Below, piece by piece: positions 1 to 5,998 of a stretch of DNA of 8,520 bases (its first letter is position 1; each line of letters begins with the position of its first letter). The notes beneath the pieces were generated by a model. It was not told the origin of the DNA. It saw only the letters and a list, made by a program, of their open reading frames with translations, and did not search any database. The stretch is taken from positions 1 to 8,520 of the forward strand of contig JAUWOI010000170.1 in NCBI GenBank assembly GCA_030612185.1, given 5' to 3'. Position numbers and translations under genes: made by a program. This DNA comes from Anaerolineae bacterium. GTDB taxonomy: Bacteria; Chloroflexota; Anaerolineae; B4-G1.

Positions 1-61
1 TGTACATGCACACGGTTGACACTATCGCCGGTAGCAGGATGAGCCGAAGTGGCTTGCTCAT
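1..61 (-). CDS. Start of an unidentified protein, cut off by the window edge
   Basis: Only the first 20 codons are visible. They begin at an ATG whose A is the last base of the preceding gene's TAA stop (TAATG overlap), the arrangement expected for a translationally coupled operon member. The visible peptide starts MSKPLRLILLPAIVSTVCMY. It has a basic start followed by a hydrophobic stretch, which could be a signal/anchor segment or a buried beta-alpha element. I cannot assign a family from this. Its interest is positional: it is the third gene of the restriction-modification operon, after the MmeI-like enzyme and the small broken gene. The overlap is seen directly; its being a gene is inferred from the overlap and strand continuity. 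Confidence 0.55.
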   Translation of the reverse strand, partial: MSKPLRLILLPAIVSTVCMY

Positions 62-322
62 TAGTTCCTACTCACCCATTGCGCCGCCCGCGTGTCGCCT
101 ATACGCTCGCTGGCGTTCAGTATCTCCTTGCTCACCCAATCGGGCGCAGCCTCCATGATTGCACGTAGCCTGCGCTTGTACGCCGCCAGGAGCAACCGCG
201 CCAGTGTCCGCTCAATTGGCCTGTAGGCTCTATCGTACCCAGCGCCTCGATTGCCCGCACCAGGGCGCGACCTTGGCGTATGATGCGTTCTGTAAGTTCG
301 GGGGCAGTCGTCTGTTGCTCAC
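61..322 (-). pseudogene. Small basic helical protein gene (87 codons) with two -1 frameshifts, coupled to the MmeI-like gene
   Basis: No single frame is open across this stretch, but three frames join into one plausible protein if one base is restored in each of two homopolymer runs: a sixth base in the five-base run at 300-304, and a fourth in the three-base run at 238-240. The corrected length is 264 nt, exactly 87 codons plus a stop. It starts with GTG overlapping the TGA of the upstream methyltransferase gene (GTGA) and ends in TAA overlapping the next ATG (TAATG). The product begins VSNRRLPPELTERIIRQG and ends GDTRAAQWVSRN. It is rich in Arg, Leu and Ala, mostly helical in character, with no membrane segment or known motif. 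Two same-sign errors in homopolymers suggest sequencing or assembly errors, although real decay is possible. Family not recognised; a role linked to the neighbouring restriction enzyme is inferred only from coupling. Confidence 0.62.
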
Positions 323-3183
323 CCCGCCGCCCGTTCCAGGTTCAGCGCCAGCAGCCGCTCCAGTATCTCCTCGTCGCTCAAGCCGTGGGGCCAGCCGTAG
401 GCATCGAATACGGCTCGATCCAGTTCGTTGTGAATGTGATCCAGCGTCTCGATCTCTTCCAACGCGATAATGCCGCCGACGGCCTCCTTCCAGCGGTGAG
501 GGTTGCGGTCTTTACCCCGCACATTCTCCCGGTAATGAACCAGCGCGTTGTAAAGGTTGGTTAGCGTGCGCTTCTTCACCTGCCGCTCGCTGATGATGAT
601 GCCCACGCCCTCCGGGTGGAGCCACGCTTGCCGGAAAGCCACCAGTTCCCGCGCCGCCTCGGCAATCGCCGCCACGCGGGGGTCTTTGTCCTCGCTTGGC
701 TCCTGCCCCGGCGGCCAGGGGAAGGGGAAGGTTTGGAAAGTTGCAGTGGGTGCGTAGGAGGGGTCATTGCCTTTTCCTATCCAGCTACACGTTCTCAGCG
801 CCCACTGCTCGTGTAGTTTCGAATGCAGTGCGCCAAAAAAGTAGTCGTCATCGCGTGCGATAATTACAACCCTCTGATCAGGGATGGTCGGATGTTTCAA
901 CCAAGCAAACAGACGATACTTGGCAATCATCGTTGTCACAATGAAACGAGAAAGCGGAGCTATGGCCTGCCGCATACCAACGCAAGGTTCTGAAAACAGC
1001 CACCATTTTTCTCGGTATTTTTTCCTTCGGACCTTGTCGCGCATTGGCTTGACATGACTATGTACATATTCAAATGGCATCTCGTACAGTTCGGCTTCTT
1101 CCAATGGCATATCAACGCCAAAATCAATAATCCACATGTTGCGTGGTCGCCGAGTAATATCGGTACCATTCACCCATGGTTTGACTACTTCCTCATTAGA
1201 ACGACTACTTGCATTCGTCGCAGCCAAAAGAGTCCTTGCCGTTGCCGCATCAATGTCAAATGGACCACCCTTAATCGTACCGTAGAATGCAATGCCCTCA
1301 TTTTCCTTGAGCCTGACAGCCTTGGTCAAGTCAGGGCCGCTTCTCAGATCAGCTGTGATATTTTTGACGTTCTTGCCATCCAGCATAATCGTTCTTGCAC
1401 TTCCGTCATCAAAACCTACAATTGATACACGTACAGCCGCGCCGTCCTGCTTCCAAGGCTGATCGCTCCATGCCATAAAAATACTGCCGGTTTCCTTGAT
1501 TCGCTCTAGCACATGCCGGCTTGCTCCCTGTCGAATCGAATTCGTCGCGATCAAACCCGCCCTTTTCAGTTTACCCTTCTCAATCATCGCACGTGCGTTT
1601 TCAAACCAAAAACAAACCAAGTCGTGCTTACCCCATAAACGTCCTTGATACAATCTTCGCAACTTATCAACATAGTCATCACCTAATTCTTTCCGCATCT
1701 TTTGTGTACCCAAAAAAGGTGGGTTGCTAACTACAACATCCGCTTCCGGCCATTCTGATTCGATGGTATTGTCGTCGGCGTCGTAGGCCAGCACTGCATC
1801 CTTGCATTCGATGTTAGCCAGCGGGCGCAGCACCGGCTCGGCCACCTCGGCAAAGCCGTTCTCAAAGCGCCACTGCAGGTAGCCGATCCAGACGGTGATC
1901 TGGGCCAGTTCGTGGGCGTAAGGATCAATCTCAATACCGTAGAGCTGCTCCGGCCCGGCGGTGAGGGGAATCTCATCCAGGGCCTGCCGCCTGGCAAAGA
2001 CAATGACCTCCTTTTGCAGGTCGAGCAGTTGCCGCAGGGCCACGTAGAGAAAGTTGCCGCTGCCGCAGGCGGGGTCGAGCACGCGCATGGCGGCAATCTC
2101 GACGGCGAAATCGTTCAGCAGGGCGTGGGCCTGGGTGGGTTGATCGCCTTTAATCAGGCGCGTTGCCTCTCGTTTGACCTGATACCAGCGGTCGCGCAGG
2201 GGTTTCATCAGCACCGGCTCCACGATGAGCATGATGTCGTCTTTGCTGGTGTAATGCGCGCCCAACTGCGCCCGCTTGGCCTCGTCGATCACCCGCTCGA
2301 ACAGCGTACCAAAGATAGAGGGGTCAATGCCCGACCAATCCTGGCGGCAGGCGCGCAGCAGGGCATCCATGATGTCGCTGGGCAGGTCGGGAACGTAATC
2401 GTCGTCAAAGAGGCCGCCGTCAAAATGGCGGATGGGATAAAAGCCAAAGGTGCCGCCATCGCGCATGGCGGCAAAGAGGGCGCGCAGGCTGCTGACAAAC
2501 TGGCGAAGGCCGCGTTCCTGGTAGCCCACCAGTTGGGTGAAAACGTCGCCGGGCAACAGGCCCAGGTCTTCGGCAAAGAGGCAGAAAAAGAGGCGCACGA
2601 TGAAATGGCCCAGCCGTTCGGGATCGGCGGCGCGTTCCCACTTCTTGAGCGTGTCCACCACGGTCACGAACATATTGACAGTGGCGCGGGTTACCTGCTC
2701 CTGGGTCTGATCCGGTTCCAGCGATTGCGGATCGTGGAAAGCGCGCTTGAGCAGGGCCAGACCGTCACCCTTGAGCAGGCGCTCAAAGTCAATCTCGTAA
2801 ACGCGCTTGACGGTGTTGGTGAAATTGGTGTGGATGATGATGCGCTGCGTGTCGGAGGTGATGAGCAGCGGCGGGTTGCCCAAGGATTCGCGGTAGAGCA
2901 AAAGCTGCTGGTAGGCTTTATCGAGATCGGCGCGCGCGCCCTTGTATTCCCAGATGAAGCGGCCTTTGTACCACACGTCGGCGCGGCCCCGCTGGCCGCC
3001 GGTTTTCTCGGTGCTGGCTTCAAAGGTGAAAAACTGGCCGTGGGGGTCGGCGTCAAGGGGAGGCGAGTGGTCGACCAGAGCACAGACGTCGATGAAATGG
3101 CTCTGGGCAACGGTCATTTCCTTGAGCCGGATTTGGCTCCACTTGGCAACAAATTCCTGGGGGGAGAGAGTAGGTAGCATCAT
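319..3183 (-). CDS. MmeI-like type IIL (IIG) restriction-modification enzyme: fused endonuclease, adenine methyltransferase and specificity region
   Basis: A 954-aa single-chain enzyme; MmeI itself is about 920 aa. Domains in order: an N-terminal PD-(D/E)XK nuclease with D69 and E79-Y-K81, matching the spacing of the MmeI catalytic residues; a helical connector with RLFFCLFAED (197-206) and IFGTLFE (290-296), typical of the family; the methyltransferase with motif X GAHYTS (308-313), motif I DPACGSGNF (370-378) and motif IV NPPF (487-490); then a target-recognition region and helical C-terminus. NPPF indicates N6-adenine methylation. Family members methylate one strand for self-protection and cut about 20 bp from the site. 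The frame is open back to a GTG at 3264, but that codon sits at the predicted transcription start. The paired ATGs at 3183 and 3180 lie 5-8 nt after GAAGG, so I chose 3183. All catalytic motifs look intact. Residues ~482-818 are encoded by clearly AT-richer DNA. Recognition site not predictable here. Confidence 0.93.
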   Translation of the reverse strand: MMLPTLSPQEFVAKWSQIRLKEMTVAQSHFIDVCALVDHSPPLDADPHGQFFTFEASTEKTGGQRGRADVWYKGRFIWEYKGARADLDKAYQQLLLYRESLGNPPLLITSDTQRIIIHTNFTNTVKRVYEIDFERLLKGDGLALLKRAFHDPQSLEPDQTQEQVTRATVNMFVTVVDTLKKWERAADPERLGHFIVRLFFCLFAEDLGLLPGDVFTQLVGYQERGLRQFVSSLRALFAAMRDGGTFGFYPIRHFDGGLFDDDYVPDLPSDIMDALLRACRQDWSGIDPSIFGTLFERVIDEAKRAQLGAHYTSKDDIMLIVEPVLMKPLRDRWYQVKREATRLIKGDQPTQAHALLNDFAVEIAAMRVLDPACGSGNFLYVALRQLLDLQKEVIVFARRQALDEIPLTAGPEQLYGIEIDPYAHELAQITVWIGYLQWRFENGFAEVAEPVLRPLANIECKDAVLAYDADDNTIESEWPEADVVVSNPPFLGTQKMRKELGDDYVDKLRRLYQGRLWGKHDLVCFWFENARAMIEKGKLKRAGLIATNSIRQGASRHVLERIKETGSIFMAWSDQPWKQDGAAVRVSIVGFDDGSARTIMLDGKNVKNITADLRSGPDLTKAVRLKENEGIAFYGTIKGGPFDIDAATARTLLAATNASSRSNEEVVKPWVNGTDITRRPRNMWIIDFGVDMPLEEAELYEMPFEYVHSHVKPMRDKVRRKKYREKWWLFSEPCVGMRQAIAPLSRFIVTTMIAKYRLFAWLKHPTIPDQRVVIIARDDDYFFGALHSKLHEQWALRTCSWIGKGNDPSYAPTATFQTFPFPWPPGQEPSEDKDPRVAAIAEAARELVAFRQAWLHPEGVGIIISERQVKKRTLTNLYNALVHYRENVRGKDRNPHRWKEAVGGIIALEEIETLDHIHNELDRAVFDAYGWPHGLSDEEILERLLALNLERAAG

Positions 3184-3266
3184 CTGGCCCTTCGTGATAC
3201 CTCGACAGTGGGTGGTTCCGGCAATCTGATCCAGTCGTGGGGCACTCTTGTTGGTCACACGCACAT

Positions 3267-3295
3267 AGTATATTGCAGCTCTGCACAGAAGTCAA
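3267..3295 (-). promoter_or_regulatory. Sigma70-type promoter for the MmeI-like operon
   Basis: On the minus strand a -35 box TTGACT (3295-3290) and a -10 box TATACT (3272-3267) are separated by exactly 17 nt. Transcription would begin near 3260, giving a leader of about 77 nt before the ATG at 3183. This supports the downstream start over the GTG at 3264. The boxes lie just outside the dispersed repeat that ends the neighbouring module, so the operon has its own promoter. Confidence 0.75.
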
Positions 3296-3298
3296 ACG

Positions 3299-3373
3299 CA
3301 AACCGCTCCAACCATAGCAGGCCAGGGCGGTCGTTTCGCCGTCACTCACGCGGGGGCTTGCGCGGAGCGGGCG
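3299..3373 (+). repeat. Dispersed ~75-bp direct repeat, copy A
   Basis: This copy aligns with 5999-6073 in the same orientation: by hand count 67 of 76 columns match, with 7 substitutions and 2 single-base gaps. It begins with a hairpin-like segment (3303-3313 against 3320-3330, loop ATAGCA) that here has a three-base mismatch in the middle of the stem and so is weaker than the other copy. It continues through a shared GTCACTCACGC block. In this copy a further 9-bp inverted pair, GGGCGGTCG (3325-3333) and CGACCGCCC (3372-3380), makes a second hairpin. Its function is unknown. It lies between the membrane-protein gene stop and the restriction operon promoter. Confidence 0.8.
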
Positions 3374-3377
3374 ACCG

Positions 3378-3411
3378 CCCCAGCGACCATAACTTAGGCG
3401 CTGTCGTTAGG
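3378..3411. repeat. Inverted repeat, left arm (attC-like core) at the 3' end of the membrane-protein gene
   Basis: Read on the minus strand this arm starts CCTAACGA, has seven extra bases, then TAAGTTAT, GTC and a G run. The arm at 3861-3888 shows the same blocks in inverted orientation. The TAA stop of the membrane-protein gene falls inside this arm. The minus-strand 7-mer CCCTAAC (3412-3406) matches the integron R'' consensus RYYYAAC except for its first base. Cassette stop codons falling within attC are common in integrons. An integron interpretation is tentative, since no full attC site or integrase is visible. Confidence 0.5.
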
Positions 3412-3831
3412 GATTGCCCTCTTTCTTGATCGCCACCAACACACCAGGAATAATATTCCAGGGGTGGTTATTATCATCGACAGAAGATAGGGAACCGCTG
3501 AACGGGGGAAATCGTGAGTGATCGGACTATGAATTGGAAGCAACGAGAGCGCTGCCAGCTGGAAAACAATGGTAATCGTTCCTCCCAATCGCTCCCAACG
3601 CCAGGCAATGCCCAATCCCAGGGCACTCAGAAACATAAAGATCGGGGGTAGGGCTTCTATGGGAGGATAGTCCTCCACCGCATGCGGGTCTGCTACACCG
3701 GTTGTCACCCAGTTCCATGCATAACCGATAAGCATAAGTAGAGCGTAAACTATGATCGGAAAGCCCCAGATTCGGGCAATCCAGCGTATCCATTTCGTGA
3801 CCCGATTACGACTGTCATTACCCTTCGTCAT
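3394..3831 (-). CDS. Small four-helix integral membrane protein, unknown function
   Basis: A 145-aa protein with no signal peptide and four probable membrane helices at about residues 22-42, 62-79, 83-100 and 112-133. A basic, Trp-rich N-terminus (RNRVTKWIRWIARIW) precedes the first helix, and the protein ends in a charged tail (RSRKRAIPNDSA). The segment between helices 1 and 2 is acidic and Pro-rich (VEDYPPIEALPP). The start is secure: AAGGAGG lies 7 nt upstream of the ATG. I do not recognise a named family; it resembles small uncharacterised bacterial membrane proteins. The gene is tightly framed. Only 28 nt separate a GTTAGGC core-like site from its ATG, and its stop codon lies inside the matching inverted arm, a compact packaging like that of a mobile gene cassette. 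No promoter of its own is evident. Confidence 0.85.
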   Translation of the reverse strand: MTKGNDSRNRVTKWIRWIARIWGFPIIVYALLMLIGYAWNWVTTGVADPHAVEDYPPIEALPPIFMFLSALGLGIAWRWERLGGTITIVFQLAALSLLPIHSPITHDFPRSAVPYLLSMIITTPGILFLVCWWRSRKRAIPNDSA

Positions 3832-3860
3832 GATCCACCCTCCTTGCTTTTAACACGGTG

Positions 3861-3888
3861 CCTAACGATAAGTTATAGTCGGCAGGGG
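3861..3888. repeat. Inverted repeat, right arm (attC-like core) upstream of the membrane-protein gene
   Basis: This arm reads CCTAACGATAAGTTAT then GTCGG and a G run on the plus strand, matching the reverse complement of 3378-3411 apart from a 7-nt gap and a few substitutions. On the minus strand it ends GTTAGGC (3866-3860), which fits the integron R' consensus GTTRRRY exactly, five bases after an L'-like block GCCGACTATAAC. The next 28 nt lead directly to the ribosome-binding site and ATG. The other half of such an attC site is not visible: the group II intron 3' end lies 27 nt further upstream on the minus strand. Confidence 0.5.
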
Positions 3889-3891
3889 TCT

Positions 3892-3927
3892 CTCGACCAC
3901 CACCGCTACTTCAGGTAGGGTCGAGAG
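3892..3927 (-). other. Hairpin spanning the intron 3' splice junction
   Basis: CTCTCGACC inside intron domain VI (minus strand 3927-3919) is exactly complementary to GGTCGAGAG in the 3' exon (3900-3892), an uninterrupted 9-bp stem. Within its 18-nt loop, CTAC at the intron end and GTAG in the exon (4 bp) can pair as well. If formed, this structure would tie up the branch-point strand and the splice junction, in competition with domain VI folding. Confidence 0.5.
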
Positions 3928-4019
3928 CAGGCGCGCGCACTTTAGGGTCCGGTGGCTTTTCCACGTCTTTCGTTGTGGACCTCAGTCCGGCTTCCATAGC
4001 CACGTTTCCAGCTCCCGCC
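3915..4019 (-). ncRNA. Group II intron domain VI (branch-point domain)
   Basis: Downstream of domain V, CGGGAGCTGG near the 5' side can pair with CCTGCTCTCG near the 3' end: nine of ten positions including one G-U pair, with a single U-U mismatch. This closes a long domain VI. The strand continues as A-CCCTAC, which leaves an unpaired adenosine seven nucleotides from the intron end, the normal position for the branch point. The distal part includes smaller hairpins such as GGCT-ATGGA-AGCC and a GAAA-capped stem. The exact domain start is approximate. Confidence 0.65.
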
Positions 4020-4024
4020 TCGTC

Positions 4025-4057
4025 CAACCCAGCGTATGGATTTCCCATACTGGGCTG
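4025..4057 (-). ncRNA. Group II intron domain V (catalytic hairpin)
   Basis: The lower stem is CAGCCCAG paired with CTGGGTTG (8 bp), with a G-U wobble at the middle base of the AGC catalytic triad, as in canonical domain V. A two-base CG bulge on the 3' strand is followed by the upper stem TATGG/CCATA and a GAAAT loop. The 33-nt length is one short of the usual 34, because the loop region lacks one base of the standard stem plus GNRA arrangement. All elements needed for metal binding (AGC triad and CG bulge) are present. Confidence 0.85.
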
Positions 4058-4079
4058 TCCTGTTGGCTTCTTGCCAAGG
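4049..4079 (-). repeat. 31-bp repeat, intron-internal copy (before and into domain V)
   Basis: This intron segment, covering the linker after the maturase stop codon and the first bases of domain V, matches 5951-5981 at 30 of 31 positions in the same orientation. The second copy lies immediately outside the intron 5' end and extends only two bases (GT) into the intron. The match ends abruptly at both sides. Confidence 0.9.
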
Positions 4080-4089
4080 CTTATGCGAC

Positions 4090-5394
4090 CTATCGCGCTG
4101 GCAGCACTTTCGGATTCTGGTAGTACCGCACCTGGTAGTCTCCATACAGTCCCAGCGCTTGGTACAACCACTTCCTACTCCATCTGTTCCAACCGAAACC
4201 CTTGCGCTTCCGTGCACGCATCAAGTGTCGCCGTATCTTCTTCTCGACCCAGTCTTTCACGTATCCAAAGCACCGACTGGAGTGACCTATCCGAAAGTAG
4301 TTCACCCAACCCCTCAGTATAGGGTTAATCCGTTCTATCACCCTCTTCACCGGTTGGGACTGGTAGCTTCGAAACACTTCCTTGAGATTGCTCAGTAGAG
4401 AGTTGCGTGCCTTCTTCGTCGGTGTTATTTGCGCTCTCCATTTTCCTCGACGTGTCTTTACCCGTCGGAATTCAAAGCCCAAGAAACTGAAGCTCCCCCC
4501 TTCGGTCAGATCCACCCGTCCTGTTTTGTCCTCGTTAAGCTGTACGTCCAGTTCGGCCAACTCTTCAAGCAGTCGTTGGTACGCCGCCTTCTCCAACCAG
4601 TCCCACCGTCGGTATCCATCTACCAATATCACCAGGTCATCCGCGTAGCGGGCATATTCTATGTGGCTATATTGCCTTTCTCGTGTTACCTCTTTTGCTC
4701 GCTCCAGCATCTTATCTACCTCGTTGAGGTATAGATTTGACAAGAGCGGTGAGATCACGCCCCCTTGCGGTACTCCCCGTTTCCCACTGGCTTTCAGGAT
4801 TCGTTTGAGTAGTCTCATCACGTCACCATCGTTGACTCTCTCTGCCACTTTCCTCAGCAACAGATCGTGTCGTACTGTGTCAAAGTACGCCCGCAGGTCT
4901 ACATCTATGACTCGCGTTTTGTACTCTACGATTGCCCTTGCTACTCGTTCAACCGCTTGATGGGCTGCTCGTCTCGGTCGGTATCCATACGACCCTTCTT
5001 GAAAGTCCGCCTCGAAGATCGGCTCCAAGATGAGCTTGAGTGCTCCCTGTACTACTCGGTCTCGAATCGTCGGAATCCCTAGAACTCTGACCTTCCCGTT
5101 CCCTTTGGGTATCTCCTTGCGTCGATTCCTCATAGGCCAGTACGTGCCTGTGACCAGTTCTTGCCGTATCTCCTCCAGAAACGCTTCCACTCCACTTTCC
5201 TCAATGGCCTCGAAGGTAACCCCATCTATCCCTGGCCCACCTTTGTTTTGTTTAGCCATCTTGTACGCTTCGTACAGTGTTTCCTTCTTGCATACGTGAA
5301 CGTATAGTCCCCAGAACCGCCAGGTCTTGTCGGCCTTCGCCTTGACGTATATCCTCCGTCTCAGGTCTTGCAGATCAATGGACGCCTTTGTCAT
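4090..5394 (-). CDS. ltrA: Group II intron-encoded reverse transcriptase/maturase
   Basis: A 434-aa protein that assists splicing of its host intron and copies it into new sites. The RT fingers/palm are complete: NKGGPGIDG (50-58), the motif-A region DVDLRAYFD with D166 and D172, GVPQGGVISPLLSN (207-220) and catalytic YADD (250-253). A maturase (X/GIIM) domain follows, from about residue 356, with NPILRGWVNYF and the basic RARKRKGFGW segment. There is no C-terminal HNH endonuclease, so the protein is RT plus maturase only, at normal length for that form. The frame extends to an ATG at 5460, but I chose the ATG at 5394: GGAGG lies 10 nt before it and MTKASIDLQDLRRR is the customary opening of close relatives as I remember them. 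The N-terminus and RT blocks look unlike class C proteins; intron class not determined. It lies within domain IV on the same strand as the ribozyme. Confidence 0.95.
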   Translation of the reverse strand: MTKASIDLQDLRRRIYVKAKADKTWRFWGLYVHVCKKETLYEAYKMAKQNKGGPGIDGVTFEAIEESGVEAFLEEIRQELVTGTYWPMRNRRKEIPKGNGKVRVLGIPTIRDRVVQGALKLILEPIFEADFQEGSYGYRPRRAAHQAVERVARAIVEYKTRVIDVDLRAYFDTVRHDLLLRKVAERVNDGDVMRLLKRILKASGKRGVPQGGVISPLLSNLYLNEVDKMLERAKEVTRERQYSHIEYARYADDLVILVDGYRRWDWLEKAAYQRLLEELAELDVQLNEDKTGRVDLTEGGSFSFLGFEFRRVKTRRGKWRAQITPTKKARNSLLSNLKEVFRSYQSQPVKRVIERINPILRGWVNYFRIGHSSRCFGYVKDWVEKKIRRHLMRARKRKGFGWNRWSRKWLYQALGLYGDYQVRYYQNPKVLPAR

Positions 5395-5952
5395 CTCGTC
5401 CCTACCTCCCGTTTTGTCGGAGGAATTACCAACAGCAGGGCCCCTTTGCTCCCCAGGCATTACCCCGGTTCATCGCTACTACGGACCCATCCGCCACCCT
5501 CTCGCCTTCAACCCATTTCCCAGTGTTGCTGGTTATTGGGCCTACCTTTCTCCAGTGATTTCTCCCTGGGGCGAGGAGGGCTTCTCCAGTTGCTTAGCGT
5601 GTCCTTGTCACCATGCTGTCGCTACCACCCCGCCGGAGTGGGTCAGCCGTCAATGCCAGCCTTCCGCTGCCCATGCTGCCTTCGCCTCTGGGATGCAGGC
5701 TCGGCCTCCGGGGCTTCGCACTTTCGAGGCCACCTATGCGTTCACTTTTGTTACGGCCTGGTGACTCGCTGCCATCCCTCAGATGGCATTGTCGATAGGC
5801 TTCAGAATTTCGGTTTCCCTCCACCCTGCTACCCTAGCTACGGGGCTCCTGGCTTTTACCCCGACGGGACTGTCTCCCGCTGAACACGCCAGCCTTCGCT
5901 GGACACACAACCCCGCGTGACGGTTTCCCCTGCCTGTGGCAGACAGGCGCAC
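5395..5952 (-). ncRNA. Group II intron 5' ribozyme region (domains I-III)
   Basis: Non-coding minus-strand stretch from GTGCG to the maturase start. It shows the compact hairpins and purine-rich joints typical of intron domains I-III. Examples are CTGCC-ACA-GGCAG right after the 5' end, GGGGTAAAAGCC, TAACAAAAGTGAACGC and GGCCTCGAAAGTGCGAAGCC. Open frames on either strand here have no protein-like character. The individual domain borders were not folded. Confidence 0.75.
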
Positions 5953-5981
5953 TGGGCTGTCCTGTTGGCTTCTCGCCAAGG
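5951..5981 (-). repeat. 31-bp repeat, copy at the intron 5' exon junction
   Basis: Matches 4049-4079 (30 of 31). Twenty-nine of its bases are 5' exon and end exactly at the intron junction, CCCA before GTGCG. The sequence upstream, towards the terminator hairpin, no longer resembles the intron. So the 5' exon appears to be a fragment of the region leading into domain V of a related intron. Confidence 0.85.
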
Positions 5982-5998
5982 GGTTCAGTACAAATTTA

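Larger units (their letters stand above)
3915..5952 (-). mobile_element. Group II intron, apparently complete (about 2.04 kb), carrying a reverse transcriptase/maturase
   Basis: A self-splicing, retrohoming element. The 5' end is placed at GTGCGCC on the minus strand (5952), matching the bacterial GUGYG rule. About 560 nt of ribozyme domains I-III precede the open reading frame in domain IV. Domain V (4057-4025) and domain VI follow, ending in ...GACCCTAC at 3915, which obeys the AY 3' rule with a branch A seven bases from the end. A possible exon-binding site 1, TGGGC (5673-5669), pairs with the last five exon bases GCCCA; this is tentative. The flanking exons are not a recognisable gene. 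The 5' exon follows a terminator hairpin by about 20 bp and nearly duplicates intron sequence; the 3' exon leads into an attC-like arm. The boundaries come from motifs, not from comparison with an empty site. Confidence 0.85.

Noticed and set aside
14..19. TTGACA as a plus-strand -35 box
   Set aside because: A perfect hexamer, but there is no -10-like sequence 16-18 nt downstream and it lies inside the start of a minus-strand gene.
1912..3177. A 421-codon open frame on the plus strand
   Set aside because: It lies entirely antisense to the N-terminal half of the MmeI-like gene, whose motifs are unmistakable. High GC in that half removes stop codons on the opposite strand. Its translation has no recognisable domain.
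3181..3264. Upstream start for the MmeI-like enzyme at GTG 3264
   Set aside because: The codon coincides with the predicted transcription start, has no ribosome-binding site, and the extra 27 residues look unlike the family N-terminus.
5395..5460. Upstream start for the intron maturase at ATG 5460
   Set aside because: Its ribosome-binding site is weak and the extra residues are Gly/Pro-rich and lack family character; GGAGG precedes the ATG at 5394.
5327..5883. Overlapping plus-strand open frames of 145 and 171 codons
   Set aside because: They are antisense to the intron ribozyme region and the maturase start; the composition is Pro/Ser/Cys-rich and without motifs.
3915..5952. Group IIC-attC intron inserted in an integron attC site
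   Set aside because: The attC-like arm nearby makes this tempting, but the maturase does not read like class C, the 3' junction is ~50 nt from the core site rather than in it, and the 5' exon shows no attC half.
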